DNA of 64,000 nt from Coleophoma eucalyptorum (Eukaryota > Ascomycota > Leotiomycetes > Helotiales > Dermateaceae), in the NCBI GenBank assembly GCA_026120035.1, contig JALRME010000023.1, positions 620,001 through 684,000 on the forward strand, given 5' to 3'. Made by a program: the position numbers and the translations under genes. Shown here piece by piece: positions 1-10,303 of this stretch. A model generated the notes under the pieces. That model was not told where the DNA came from. It made no database searches and saw only the letters and a list, made by a program, of their open reading frames with translations. How positions within the stretch are numbered: the stretch's first letter is position 1; each line of letters starts with the position of its first letter.

Positions 1-414
1 TTGAGCAACATCCCAGATTCCAGTCTTCGAGAAGATTGCCTGCGAGGTCAGGCTCGTACATCGGTAGAAGGCATAGGTGACGATCCAGTAGAACATCTCC
101 ATCAGGAAGGGAAATTTCTGCATGATCCGGCTATGAAAATGATTGGCGAACCGCGCCGTATTTGGCGTATATACATTCGTTCCACAGCAAGATCTCTTCT
201 TTGGTGGGTTCTTCATGGTTGACATGGTTTCCACACTAATATTGTCGGATGAATCATTTGATACCATATAGTCCCTCGACAACAAATCATCGGACGATCG
301 AGCAGAGTCGGGTTCGTCATCGAGAAGTCCTTGTTCTATCCTCCGTCCTTGCAAGAGTCGATATCCTTTCCGTCTCGTGATAATCATCGATGCTACTAGT
401 ATGCTGGCGACCAT
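1..414 (-). CDS. PAP2-family integral membrane protein, 5' part only
   Basis: The first 138 codons of a minus-strand gene that leaves the window on the left. The visible part starts with a short hydrophobic stretch (MVASILVASMIITRRKGY), continues with an acidic Ser-rich linker, and then reads PNTARFANHFHSRIMQKFPF and LMEMFYWIVTYAFYR. This layout matches fungal PAP2-superfamily (phosphatidic-acid-phosphatase/inositolphosphotransferase-like) membrane proteins, in which this segment precedes the transmembrane core. The catalytic PAP2 motifs lie outside the window, so the function is inferred from the N-terminus only. The 5' end is uncertain. The ATG at 414 directly follows a TAG, and GCTAATGCTTTGTAG just upstream looks like a branch point plus 3' splice site, so a further upstream exon is possible. 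Confidence 0.6.
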   Translation of the reverse strand, partial: MVASILVASMIITRRKGYRLLQGRRIEQGLLDDEPDSARSSDDLLSRDYMVSNDSSDNISVETMSTMKNPPKKRSCCGTNVYTPNTARFANHFHSRIMQKFPFLMEMFYWIVTYAFYRCTSLTSQAIFSKTGIWDVAQ

Positions 415-2906
415 CTACAAAGCATTAGCCATATCCACCGAAAGCCGATTGAACTACGCACCACCGGTTCTCCCCACCCCGGCAATCTCCATGCTGGTGC
501 ACTACCCCATTCCGGCTCCTCATGGGGTACGGTGAGATTGTTGAAAGCCATATCCGATCGCGCCGGCCTTCCCCTTGAAGGGTCGCGTGGTGTGGTGTAC
601 AGAGGTCGTTGCGAGATATTATTTGATTATATAGGTATTCGGTATTGAGCCAAGAAGGCAATGTGGTTTGTATTGCAAACGAGTGTATGAATAGGAAGTA
701 AGGAGGAGGTTCAGGGTAACCCGGCCGAAATTGGGATTGAGGTGGGTGCTACGTCAGCCTCGATTGACAATGGTGAGAGACGAAACAGTCGAAGAGGAAG
801 ATAAAGAGAAGGCAAGCAGAAAGGCCAAAGATGATTTGAGTTGAAGAAGAGGACGACGAGGTCACAATGCGGCGATGGAAGGTAAGAAGGAGATGGGGCC
901 AGGAACACAGGCAGGTGAGATTGTAGCGGTACAGATACAGCGTACGTGAGAAATGGCAATCCAGGTCAGCACAGGAGCGTGTACGAAATACGACTATGAA
1001 TAATGAGTAGGCTGTGGGAGTCTTGGCCTGCAAGCCAATGAAGCCAGGATCCCGCCTCTCCTGATCGGCTGGCTGAGTGGATGATGGGCAGAAGGGCAGG
1101 GATTAGGCAGGAATCCTGTGCTGTGCTGTGCTGTGGTGCGGTGCTGGAACTGTATTCTTATTCTTAACATAGGCACTGGCGGTTTCCACTTTAGTGATTG
1201 TACCCGCTGTGCCAAGAATCGAAATTAATCGCATGCAACTTCACGTCATCGCACACTTTGAAGGTGTTTGCGAGCGCAGGGAAGGAGGGGGAGGAGAAAG
1301 GCAAAGGCGAAGGGACAAGGAAGGGCAAGCAAAATCAGACGGGCTGTCACAGGAGACAAGGAGAGAGCTGTTGGACTTTGGGTGAGGGTGAGGGGGAGAT
1401 GGTAAGAGGACCGCTTATTCCCTGACTGGAGAGAGCGAGACGAGACAGAGGGTTCCAACAGCTGCTCGTGTGGCGTACTGCCTTAAAGCCCACCCGAAGC
1501 GGCATGGAGGTCGTGGAGCAAGGGCGGCGAGCACACGACAAACGATTCCTCTGCCGCACTCTGCCGCACTCTATCGTCCCCCATTGGTGGGGTGCTTTCA
1601 TCTAATCTGATCTACGGTGCGGGAATCCGAATTCCATCGCTTCGTCACGCGTTCGCTGACGACGACAGTCGGTTTGAAGTGCGCCTTCTCTCCATGCCTT
1701 TGCCCACCAGCGAAAAACGCATAACAAAGCTAGATCCCCCAGGTGCCAAGCGTGAAAGGATCTGATCTCTGCAGACGGGGCCGTCGTCGTCATATACAGC
1801 ACTATTGAATCCATGTTTTTGTTCGCCATGCGCCGCTGCGGTGGAGGAATCCAGAGCTTCTTTCCCGGCTTTATCTGCTCTCCTTCCCATAGTGTACAAT
1901 ATTGCCCCTTTGTACGTTGTACCGTTTTTTTTACGTGAGAGGAGACGAGTGCGAGTAAACTCTTTTTTGTTGACCAGCAGACTAACGACATCGGGTGATT
2001 CACAATCAAAGTTAAATGCGGATGATTTTTTAATATTGTCTCTCAGAATCCTTGGGCGCACCGCCAAACGGCGCCCAGTGCTCAGCCACCAGGCGCCGCA
2101 GAGCTGGTTGGCTGATCCGGCCGTCCCCTCTTCCCCTGGCGCTGCTACCAGCCAGCCCAGGTATGCCAGCGTAAAGGTGGGTTTCCAGCCTAAGAGCGCC
2201 ATTCCGCGTGTGATGTCCGCTGGGAATTCTCGGCATCCTGGAGAAGCTGGCATCTTGGTGACGGTTTAAGTTGCAGAAGGCATTGCTATGCGGAGCCCCG
2301 CCGATCCGGGCCTTGGGACCAGACGATCTCAGGTCGTCCCTTCGATTGGACCTCGCAAGCAGAGAATGGCCTGTAGTTGTTCGTTCGATCATGCAGACGC
2401 AAACTCTCGATACCACGACGTCACAATGTGAGTATATGTGCACGGATGTTCTGCGCAACTACTTGGCCATTTTACTGTCATTCATTCTTCCCCTCCCGTC
2501 ATTTACGTATGAGTAGACAGCCTTATTAGGCTGAGCTTGGCAATCTTGAAAAGCCTGTTCCAATTAGACCAAGATAAACAATGATAATGATATCATGATA
2601 CCAGGAGCGGTATTGTTTCAAACTTTCAAATGTTTCGTGAATCACATTTATCATCCATTGGGCTCTTGTGACTTCCTCCAGGACTTCTGTGCTTGTTAAT
2701 CGGACTAAAAAAGCTGTCCAGTGGCAGGTCAATGTGCTAATCAGAGCATCAGAACATGAGTGCTAAGGACATCTGACCCAGCCAACACGAGTGTCAAAAT
2801 TCAAATACTGTGAGCGCACCAGACCATTTCCCGTTCTTGTCGACCCCATCGGTCCCATGCCCCCCGGCTTTTGTTAATAGAATGCCGTCTGCTGGCTTTG
2901 GCCCAT
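415..2906. other. Intergenic stretch, no convincing gene
   Basis: About 2.5 kb between the 5' end of the PAP2-like gene and the 3' end of the augmin-like gene. It holds simple sequence (GCTGT units near 1118-1140; the decamer ACTCTGCCGC twice at about 1548-1570; GGGTGAG repeats near 1380). Between about 1600 and 2460 it stays open on both strands at once. None of the readings resembles a protein family, and they overlap each other antisense. I read the stretch as promoter or untranscribed DNA. Confidence 0.5.
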
Positions 2907-4760
2907 TCATCTCGACCAACGCTGCACCAATTCGTCTCGACGCACATTTCTATCCTGCAACTTCCTCAAGTCGATGTTCGTCAGAGGGTTCTGCAAATCC
3001 TCAACTTCTTTCTCAAGGATGTGAATGGTAGACTCCGTGTCGATGTCTAAGAGCTGAACTTTCCCATACAGAGATTCGGCATGTAGAGAATCCCGAAGCA
3101 ATTGCAGTGTGCTTTGAGAATCACGTATATAAGAAGATATAGAGTTTTCCGACGCCTTTTGTACGTTGTAAGCATGGCCTTCGAGCTTGGTCATACGCTC
3201 CTGCACCGCGCGTTCAAGTATTTCGACCCTAGCAGCATCTGAAGCAATATCTGGCGGTAGATACACTCCAAGGTTACGTAGTAATTGTTGCTCGGGCTCA
3301 ATCTCATCATCTATATGAAGTGAAGTACGCTGCCGGGCATGTCTTGGGCGAATTGGCGATGCAGGTATTGACTCTTTCCGCAGTCTTGGAGCTGGAGAGG
3401 AACCTGCATTAGGTGAATGCGGTTGGGCATCCTCCATTTCCTGTTTCGCGATGCCTATAACCGCCTGGACAGTACTTTGATGGCTTCGAAGCTGTTCTGC
3501 GTGTTCCAAGAATGTCTGGAGTCGGTCGACAAGAAAGGTGAGGCAGTCGTGCATCTAGATATTCTCAGAGACGTGGTCTAGGTAATTAAGCATGTGACTT
3601 ACATATTCGACTGCTATTTCATTTCTGACGTGGCCAAATCCACTCCTGATTTCTATTTCTTTCAGGGCAGGTTCGAGGTACTGTTGCTCTGTGGCCATCT
3701 GAGATACGGGTAAAATTTCAGCATACAGGGATTCAAGCTCCTCTTGCATTTCAGCACCCTCTGGATGCTGTTCTTCATCATCGATTTCAGCCACAGGCGT
3801 TTGCAATGCAGTAAGATAAATGCGATCAAGCTTTGTTCTTACACCATCGACAGTGTGCTTGATCAGCCTGGGTTCTGTCAGCTTGTCCATTATGATGCTT
3901 CGATTAGGCGACTTCAACTCATTACAACCGGGTAGGTCATAGGCAAAGCCACTATCATCCCTATAGGAGCATAAACCACAGTGGGCAACTTACCTTGCAC
4001 ATAGATCACGAATTTTTGAGATAAGTATGTCATCTGCTGATTGACCGGGTTCCAGCTCCCCGGAGAGCTTTTGCAAACTTGAAAGTAGCTTATTGTCAGA
4101 CTTCAATATGCCATCCAGCGTCTGTTTAACAACATTTTTCGACGATATGATTTGTTGTTCAGAATCCAGGCATTGATAATTCAAAGTCTCAGCAAGTTCC
4201 TCAGCCTTCTAGAAATAAGCACAATCGTCAAAAAACAACCACTTTCACACTTACAGCTTGTTTGACTTGACCCTTTTCGATATCCCACCTCCGAATCTGA
4301 TTAGCGTCCATCTGAGATCTTGTCTTACTAGAGTGTGTATTGTTTTTGACCAGAGTAGACATGGCGTTGTGCTGCAGCTTTAAGGTTTCTGTCTGTTTCT
4401 CAATTGCGGCTGTTGACCGTTTCAATTCCTCCACAGCCTGTGCTAGTTCGGCATCACTCATGCTTTGCACCAAAGCCATATCTTGAGAACCAGATATGGC
4501 GTCAATCTCTCCTGATTTCAAGAGCGATTTATACCTGGATCCAGATCAATGCTTTGAAATTATGACATCCCAACTATGACTTACAAAGTAGCCTCATCCT
4601 TCGTTAATAGCGTGTCTGGCCCAAGATAAAGCTCCATCCACCCCTGAATTGCCTCCCTGCTAGCCACATCTGCAAACGCGGACGTGACCGCATCGCGGTC
4701 AAATACTATATCATGGTCACGCAGTATATGGAGTAACGATTCCATAGAACTTTCAGCCAT
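2907..4760 (-). CDS. HAUS augmin-like complex subunit 3-like coiled-coil protein
   Basis: Five exons: 4760-4585, 4534-4255, 4208-3994, 3960-3603 and 3554-2907. They sum to 1677 nt and give 558 residues, with intact GT/AG and consistent phase at each junction. The start was chosen at 4760 (MAESSMESLLHILRDHDIVF), because the ORF opening at 4927 runs in a different frame. The N-terminal part (about residues 1-75) has the pattern W-x-x-x-YLGPDTLLTKDEATLYKSLLKSG seen at the start of HAUS3. The rest is predicted coiled coil (IEKQTETLKLQHNAM and later heptads). HAUS3 is part of augmin, which recruits gamma-tubulin to pre-existing spindle microtubules. The family match is by pattern only, and another spindle or kinetochore coiled-coil protein is the main alternative. 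The gene is divergent from the LrgAB gene with 266 bp between start codons. Confidence 0.5.
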
Positions 4761-5026
4761 GGTTGCTGCGCGGTAAAAGATTGGGAATTGGCCTTGTTTG
4801 TTGACGAAAGATCTCCGTCGTGAGAGGCAGGGCTGTAGAATTGATCAAGGCACGCTCGCTTACTTGGGCCGAATGCGCCGATGGTCTGCCGAAGCGGAGG
4901 TGTGGGAGTATTACTATCTTTGCTCACTCCATTTTTGAGTCACCCACAACAATAGTTCAGGCGTTGCGTGACCAAACCTCCTCTGCAGGAATTTACGAGG
5001 ACTACAACTCGTGCCCCTGATTAAAC

Positions 5027-6929
5027 ATGGCTGCGAATGGCACTGGTACGCTTAGAACAGCCCTGGCTGATGTAATTGAAGCATTGCAGCTTGTAAGTCC
5101 TGTTCCGGTATATTTTAGCACGTGAATTTCTCAGCCAAAATATACCAACAGCATATTTACCTCTAGCTTTCAAGTTGATGCTAAAACGTGCTCCAGGTAT
5201 TTCGCCTGACATGGCGTCGAAATGTCGTTTCTTGGCTTTATGTACCGGCGGGAATCATGTTGATCCTGTTGGCGTGCTTCGGAGTCGATTCTCTTATTGG
5301 ACTCAGTTCTGTCTCGTTCCCAGCTTCTGTAGCATGTATGATCATCCTGTTTTTTCTCCTCATTATCTTGGACATAATGATTGGCAACCGGAAAACCAGT
5401 GCCCTAGTCCGTCTTATTGATGTTCCCGTATGTATTGAGAAGCTCCTGGCTTATGCTGTGTCAATATTAATAACCAACTCTGCTAGGCTGGATTCTCTCT
5501 CCGATATATCAATATATTTTTCACCCCTAGCTTCGTATTACTACCTCTAAGCCCAGCCATCAGTGGCGCGGAAGTGGGGAAGATGATAGCTGTGTTTCGT
5601 AAGGACTAATCTCCTGGCCATGTTTCCGATCTGATTTGGCTGCAGTCGTGGGATACGTAGTTGTTTTTACGGCAACTGCATGGACAGTTCGTGGATTACA
5701 ACTTGTCTTGGGATCGTCAAAAAGAGCAATTACCGAGAGAGCCGAGGAAATGGGTGACGAGGACGATGATATTCCCCTTTCTGATATCAATCCAAGAGCG
5801 CATGATACTCAAGTGACACCATCCGGCGCCTCAACTCCGCCCGAGGACACCCCCACAGAGGTGGGAGGTGATCTCACAGCACCACCAAAGGCTCAGGATC
5901 CATCCCGCATACGAGGCACAGGGGGACCTCCAGAAGGCAATGCAGTCTCAGAGGCATTGAACACGATATCAGTTCCACAGGCACCCCTACCTCTGACACG
6001 CCCTCAACGCTGGGCTGCATTGGCCAACTCAAATTTTGATCGTATCACGTATTTGGTCCTCTTTCTCTTTGTAGGACTACCAATATACTATGCGACCGGT
6101 TATGCTATGCCAGCTCAATTAACTTTCAACATACTTGCATACTTCGCAGCGTTGGCCCTTCCCGCGAAATGGCGGCAATTTCTCCATCCCGTACTTGTCT
6201 CTTCATTGATCACATGTTTAGGCATATGGGTTCTGGGTCTCATCAGGGGCAACAGTTTGCATGAGGTTTTGACTGTTTATAAAACGGACACTAAATATCT
6301 TCAGCTGTGGGAAGGGAAAAAGAACCTCGCAATTCCAGGTGCGGGTGACATTTTCAGCAGCGTGCTAGATGCAAGCATTGTATCATTGGCTCTACCGATG
6401 TTCCAATATCGCAAAGAGCTGCGACGCCATTTTTTTGCAATCGTCATTCCTAACATCATTGTGTCTATTGCATCCCTGTTTGGATATCCTGCAATCTGCT
6501 ATGCTATTGGCATTTCATCAGAGCGAAGCTTATCGTTCGCTGCCCGTAGCTTGACACTCGCACTGGCAACACCTGCAGTAAGTAACCTCGGTGGAGATCT
6601 AAATGCCGGTGCAGCTCTGGCTATTATGTCCGGAATTCTTGGAGTCTTGGTTGGAGCCAAGATGCTACGTTTGTTAAGGATCCCTGAAGGTTAGAACGAT
6701 CCATCGCCCCTACAACGAATCTTACTGACTGTGCAAAGATGATTATGTAACTAGAGGCGTGACGCTGGGGGGAAGTTCTTCTGCAATTGCTACGGCGCTG
6801 TTGCTTGTTACTGATCCTCGGGCAGCGGCGTTATCGAGCCTATCTATGGGTCTGTTCGGGACAATCACAGTTGCGTTTACAGCTATTGGACCAATTGTAC
6901 ATGCGATAAGGTCATTGGTGGGTATTTAG
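5027..6929 (+). CDS. LrgA-LrgB fusion membrane protein (PLGG1-like)
   Basis: Five exons: 5027-5092, 5197-5427, 5487-5598, 5646-6689 and 6739-6929. They sum to 1644 nt, 547 residues. Residues about 23-140 form an LrgA/CidA-like half (FPASVACMIILFFLLI, then FFTPSFVLLPLSPAISG). A hydrophilic linker of about 110 residues rich in D, E, P and T follows (EEMGDEDDDIPLSDI). The C-terminal half is LrgB-like, with SLTLALATPAVSNLGGDLNA and RGVTLGGSSSAIATALLL, the conserved core of that family. In bacteria LrgA and LrgB are separate holin-like or transport proteins. In plants the fused PLGG1 exports glycolate and glycerate from plastids. The fungal role is not established. The third exon is small and easily missed; it restores the motif between the halves. 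The last donor is GTTAGA, which is weak. Confidence 0.85.
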
Positions 6930-7110
6930 TTATATAGTCTTGCAACAACTTTTGTAATTCATCATCTGATCAAAAAGGGTGCTTTCCCATATCACTGCAT
7001 GGTAGGCATCCCTCAACTGCGCCATCACACAGATAATCAGACATCATCTCAAGTCGTAACATTGCCCTCCATGGGTATCAAGTACACTACATCCAACTTG
7101 AATTTTCACT

Positions 7111-7812
7111 TATTCCAGCCTGGTAAAAGTCAGCAAGGCAGCCTAGCAAGCAGACATTACTTCTCACCTCTCAATCAAATGTAACCCGGATGCAGTCTCA
7201 ACCACATTGCTAACCTCTCCAGGCTTGAGTTGGAAAGCCGCATCTTCAAACTCCTTCTGCATATCACCTCTGCCGAAGAAGCCAAGATCACCCATCTTTC
7301 TGGCACTGCTACAGTCCGATTCGCTGATAGCAAGATCACCTAGAGATTTCTGGCCGCTTCGAATGCGAGCTTCGTGTGCAAGAATAATACTCATGGCCTC
7401 TTCCTTAGTGCGTTTGATCTCGGCCTATAGTCCTTGTTTAGCACGAGTACCTCGACAGTTGAGTCTTGACTGATCCCACCTCTCTCCAGCTGCTTGGCCT
7501 TCGGCTGTCCTTATGTTTAACCAACAGATGGCTTGCGCGGATCTTTCCCTCCTTGCCATTCATTCCCCCAGCCTCTGGTCTGATCTCGGGTGCGCTGTGA
7601 TGCTTGGCCATGTACTCCTTGAGTTTCTCTGTGTCTGTTCCTGACGGAGGCTCCCATCGTGATGACTTTTGTGACTCGTTGAAATAATATGGAAGGTTCT
7701 TGGAGTTCGAGTGACGAACTTCCCAGCCGGATGGGAGACCAGCGTCAGCCTTGCGGGGTATGTCAATATCCACGATGTAAACAATCATGCAAGGCTGCAT
7801 CTAACGTACCAT
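7111..7812 (-). CDS. ESS1: Peptidyl-prolyl cis-trans isomerase, Pin1/Ess1 type
   Basis: Four exons: 7812-7810 (only the ATG), 7749-7480, 7424-7168 and 7120-7111. They sum to 540 nt, 179 residues, slightly longer than yeast Ess1. An N-terminal WW domain (GLPSGWEVRHSNSKNLPYYF, closing SSRWEPP) is followed by a parvulin domain with the phosphate-binding and catalytic core (ASHLLVKHKDSRRPSSW), FFGRGDMQKEFEDAAF, and the usual end SGLHLIERLE. The enzyme isomerises pSer/pThr-Pro bonds, notably in the RNA polymerase II C-terminal domain, and acts mainly in the nucleus. The intron directly after the start codon and a last exon of 10 nt mean that simple ORF finding gives wrong ends. It is divergent from RPB9, another polymerase II-related gene, with 447 bp between start codons. 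Confidence 0.95.
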
Positions 7813-8259
7813 TCTGATACACTTGCTAACTTGATTAAGGTTTTAATAGATTCTGATGGAAGGGGTGGGGATGGTATCACAACAAAGGGATTGTCAAAGT
7901 TGATCAAGAGAGCTGTAAATGTTGGAAGTGGATTGTCAAGGTTATGTGTTGCCCGGGTGCTGCAAGGAACCAACTCGAGTCTTTGGGGTCACGCGCGGCG
8001 GGGTTCGGCACGTTAAGCCTGATGTATGTTAGCGTAAAGTTAGATCAGCGTCAGTCGCGGAGCGGAAGAACGTTAGCCATGTTGATTTCAGCTGCAGCGA
8101 TCTGATATAGCCATCATAATTGACCGTCTCGCGCCTATAGTTCTTTCGCTGCGATTTTAGCCAGTCAGGCCGTACGGACACTATCTTTGCAAGGCGATCG
8201 TGCTCTTTGACAATTCTGCGCGCGAAGCCCGTCCACGACAACCGCCACTTGATATCGAA
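7813..8259. promoter_or_regulatory. Shared upstream region of Pin1 and RPB9 genes
   Basis: 447 bp between divergent start codons. No TATA box or clear palindrome is obvious, and short open frames on both strands look non-coding. It presumably contains both promoters and 5' UTRs. Confidence 0.5.
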
Positions 8260-8923
8260 ATGGCTTCGCCATCTTCCAGCACCGGCGAGGAGCCAAAGAA
8301 GAATCTCGAGCAGATCACATTCCGTTTCTGCAGTGAATGGTATCTTCGACCCGTCATATGTAGCTTTGCTGCGCTCTGCTAACAAATTTCCAGTTCAAAC
8401 ATGTTATACCCCAAAGAAGACCACGAAACTCATCGTCTGAACTTCGCCTGCCGAACCTGCAGCTACACTGAAGAGGCCGTCTCTTCATGCGTCTTCCGAA
8501 ATGTCCTTAACAACCAGCAAGGAGAGACCGCTGGTGTCACTCAAGATGTTGGATCAGATCCTACTGTTAGTCTACTCCTGTGTCTGTTGTGCGGTCAGTT
8601 CGTGGTCTGCAATGAGTAGAACACCGCGAAGAGAGGTGGACTATGAGCAGACCGTCTTGGAAAGGGATCAACTTCGATGGCAGTGTGGACTGGTAGATTG
8701 TTGAGTGCTTATGCTGATACGTTCCATCTATATAGCTCCCAAGATCGAACAAAACCTGCCCTAAGTGCAAGACTGAAGATGCAGTATTCTTTCAATCTCA
8801 ACAAAGATCTGCTGAGACAGGAATGGTATGATTGGCACTTATTCTATTGCGTAATTTGAGTCTAACTTATCTGCGTAGAAACTGTTCTACGTCTGCTGTG
8901 GCTGCGGTCATATTTTCTCCTGA
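8260..8923 (+). CDS. rpb9: DNA-directed RNA polymerase II subunit RPB9
   Basis: Four exons: 8260-8339, 8394-8565, 8736-8825 and 8879-8923. They sum to 387 nt, 128 residues (yeast Rpb9 has 122). Two zinc ribbons are complete. The first has [16 protein letters not shown] with a second pair at ACRTC. The second has [20 protein letters not shown] and ends [12 protein letters not shown]. The last motif matches the TFIIS-like ribbon at the C-terminus of the family. RPB9 is a peripheral polymerase II subunit involved in start-site selection, fidelity and elongation. The second intron begins GTTAGT. The 3' end is convergent with the uL14m gene, 319 bp away. Confidence 0.95.
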
Positions 8924-9242
8924 AATTCAAAATTCAGAAAGCGAAAGAAGCTTGACACAAACGCATTGCTTGGTAGTTTATGGCGCTTAGGAATAAGGAA
9001 TAAGGAATGGAGTTCATTTTGTTCGACGAAAGTGGGTGGAAGGAGACTGCAGTGGGGATATCTAGAATTTTGAATGGCCAAGCTCCTCCATAACTTAACG
9101 CCCTTTTTAATGCTATAGTACACCGTGACCCTTTGAAAGCTTTTATACATGCATTGGAGCCAATGACAAGATCTTCGACCAGTTCTTTTTCCTCAGCTCA
9201 GCGCCGACAACCCCTAGAGAACTATTAGCCAATGTTTCCGGG
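8924..9242. other. Convergent 3' flanks of RPB9 and uL14m
   Basis: 319 bp between two stop codons on opposite strands. AT-rich, with repeated GGAATAAGGAATAAGGAATGG near 8990-9010. Nothing else recognised. Confidence 0.4.
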
Positions 9243-9707
9243 TTATGTTGCAAAGTACAAACCATTCAGTCTGGTGCCAATTGGCTCTCCGGCTTTATTG
9301 ATCAATACACATGCATTATCGTCGAATTTGACTACACTTCCATCGGGTCTTTGTAGCTTCTTTGCAGTCCTGACAACAACTGCATGTCTCATATCTCCTC
9401 TTCGGACCTTGTTCGCATTCGAGATTGATACACTGCCACCAGGTCCAGACTCTGGACCAAAGTTGCGCTGCTTCTGCACGACAACAATCACTCGGTCCCC
9501 TAGATGCCGGTTAGCTATATGCACTGAAAATGGCCGGAATCTACAGCATACCGATCTTTGCATGTCTCTTCATCTTCAGAACCTTGACGCACTCGACAAT
9601 GGCAGCCCCAGAGTTGTCGATGCAATTCATCATAGTCTAAAGAAGTGTTAGATTGTGCAAATGTCTACTGCAGATATATCTCTACTGCGTACCTTTAATT
9701 GAATCAT
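9243..9707 (-). CDS. MRPL38: Mitochondrial large ribosomal subunit protein uL14m
   Basis: Three exons: 9707-9693 (15 nt, MIQLK), 9636-9552 and 9499-9243. They sum to 357 nt, 118 residues. The uL14 signature is clear: [20 protein letters not shown], then [31 protein letters not shown], and [20 protein letters not shown] protein this short with a 'QKQRN' insertion resembles the mitochondrial rather than the cytosolic uL14 (RPL23). It lacks an obvious N-terminal presequence, as do several mitoribosomal proteins. It sits on the 50S-like subunit surface at the subunit interface. It is divergent from SET9 with 596 bp between starts. The acceptor used is CATCTAG; an ATATAG site further upstream would break the frame. 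Confidence 0.9.
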
Positions 9708-10303
9708 CGTAAGATCATGTCAGGGCTCAAAGTCACCTTCAACCACGTAGATTGCAGACATCCGACCTTGAGATCGAATTTCGCGTTCGGCTCGGCTATT
9801 TTTGGAATAGCGTCACCCCCGGAATAACATCACTGCGCCATCTCCTACTATTGACATCCCGTTTCGACCGCTCTTCCTTTTGAGATTATCTATTTCACTT
9901 CCTATATTCACTCCTTCAATTTCATTTGCCATATAACTTTCGCATCTAGCTATTGTTTACACCTACAATTATGGCTCAATGATCAACGATAGTTTTGATT
10001 TCCTTTGCATTGCCAGACAAGGCTCTGCAGAGAAGTGCCTAATACGGACAATAGAGAGGAGCTGAGGATCATTGCGCCGGCGTGAATAGCATGTCAAAGT
10101 CGCATCGAACACCTGCACCCTTGCACAGAAGCCCCCAAGACTGCTTTCTCTCCTACCTCCCTAGTCACTCCTTCAACGCGCAACTCTCGAACGAACATCT
10201 TTTGTCGTCTCGTGTTCCTCGATCACCATATATCAACTGCTCTTCAGCGTTTTACGTACATCCAAGTGTCGCATGATTCCCAGCAAAGGAACTTTGAGTC
10301 GCC
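9708..10303. promoter_or_regulatory. Shared upstream region of uL14m and SET9
   Basis: 596 bp between divergent starts, pyrimidine-rich on the SET9 side (about 9870-9930 and 10130-10200), as is common in fungal 5' UTRs. No gene recognised; a 64-codon ORF at 10082 has no visible homology. Confidence 0.4.

Noticed and set aside
1602..2458. Long open frames on both strands (up to 202 codons minus, 154 codons plus)
   Set aside because: They mirror each other in a GC-rich stretch, have no family-like pattern, no supporting splice structure, and neither strand is clearly better than the other.
5636..5645. ATG at 5636 as start of the LrgB half as a separate gene
   Set aside because: Upstream exons with canonical splice sites join in frame and restore the LrgA-like half and the inter-domain motif, so it is one gene.
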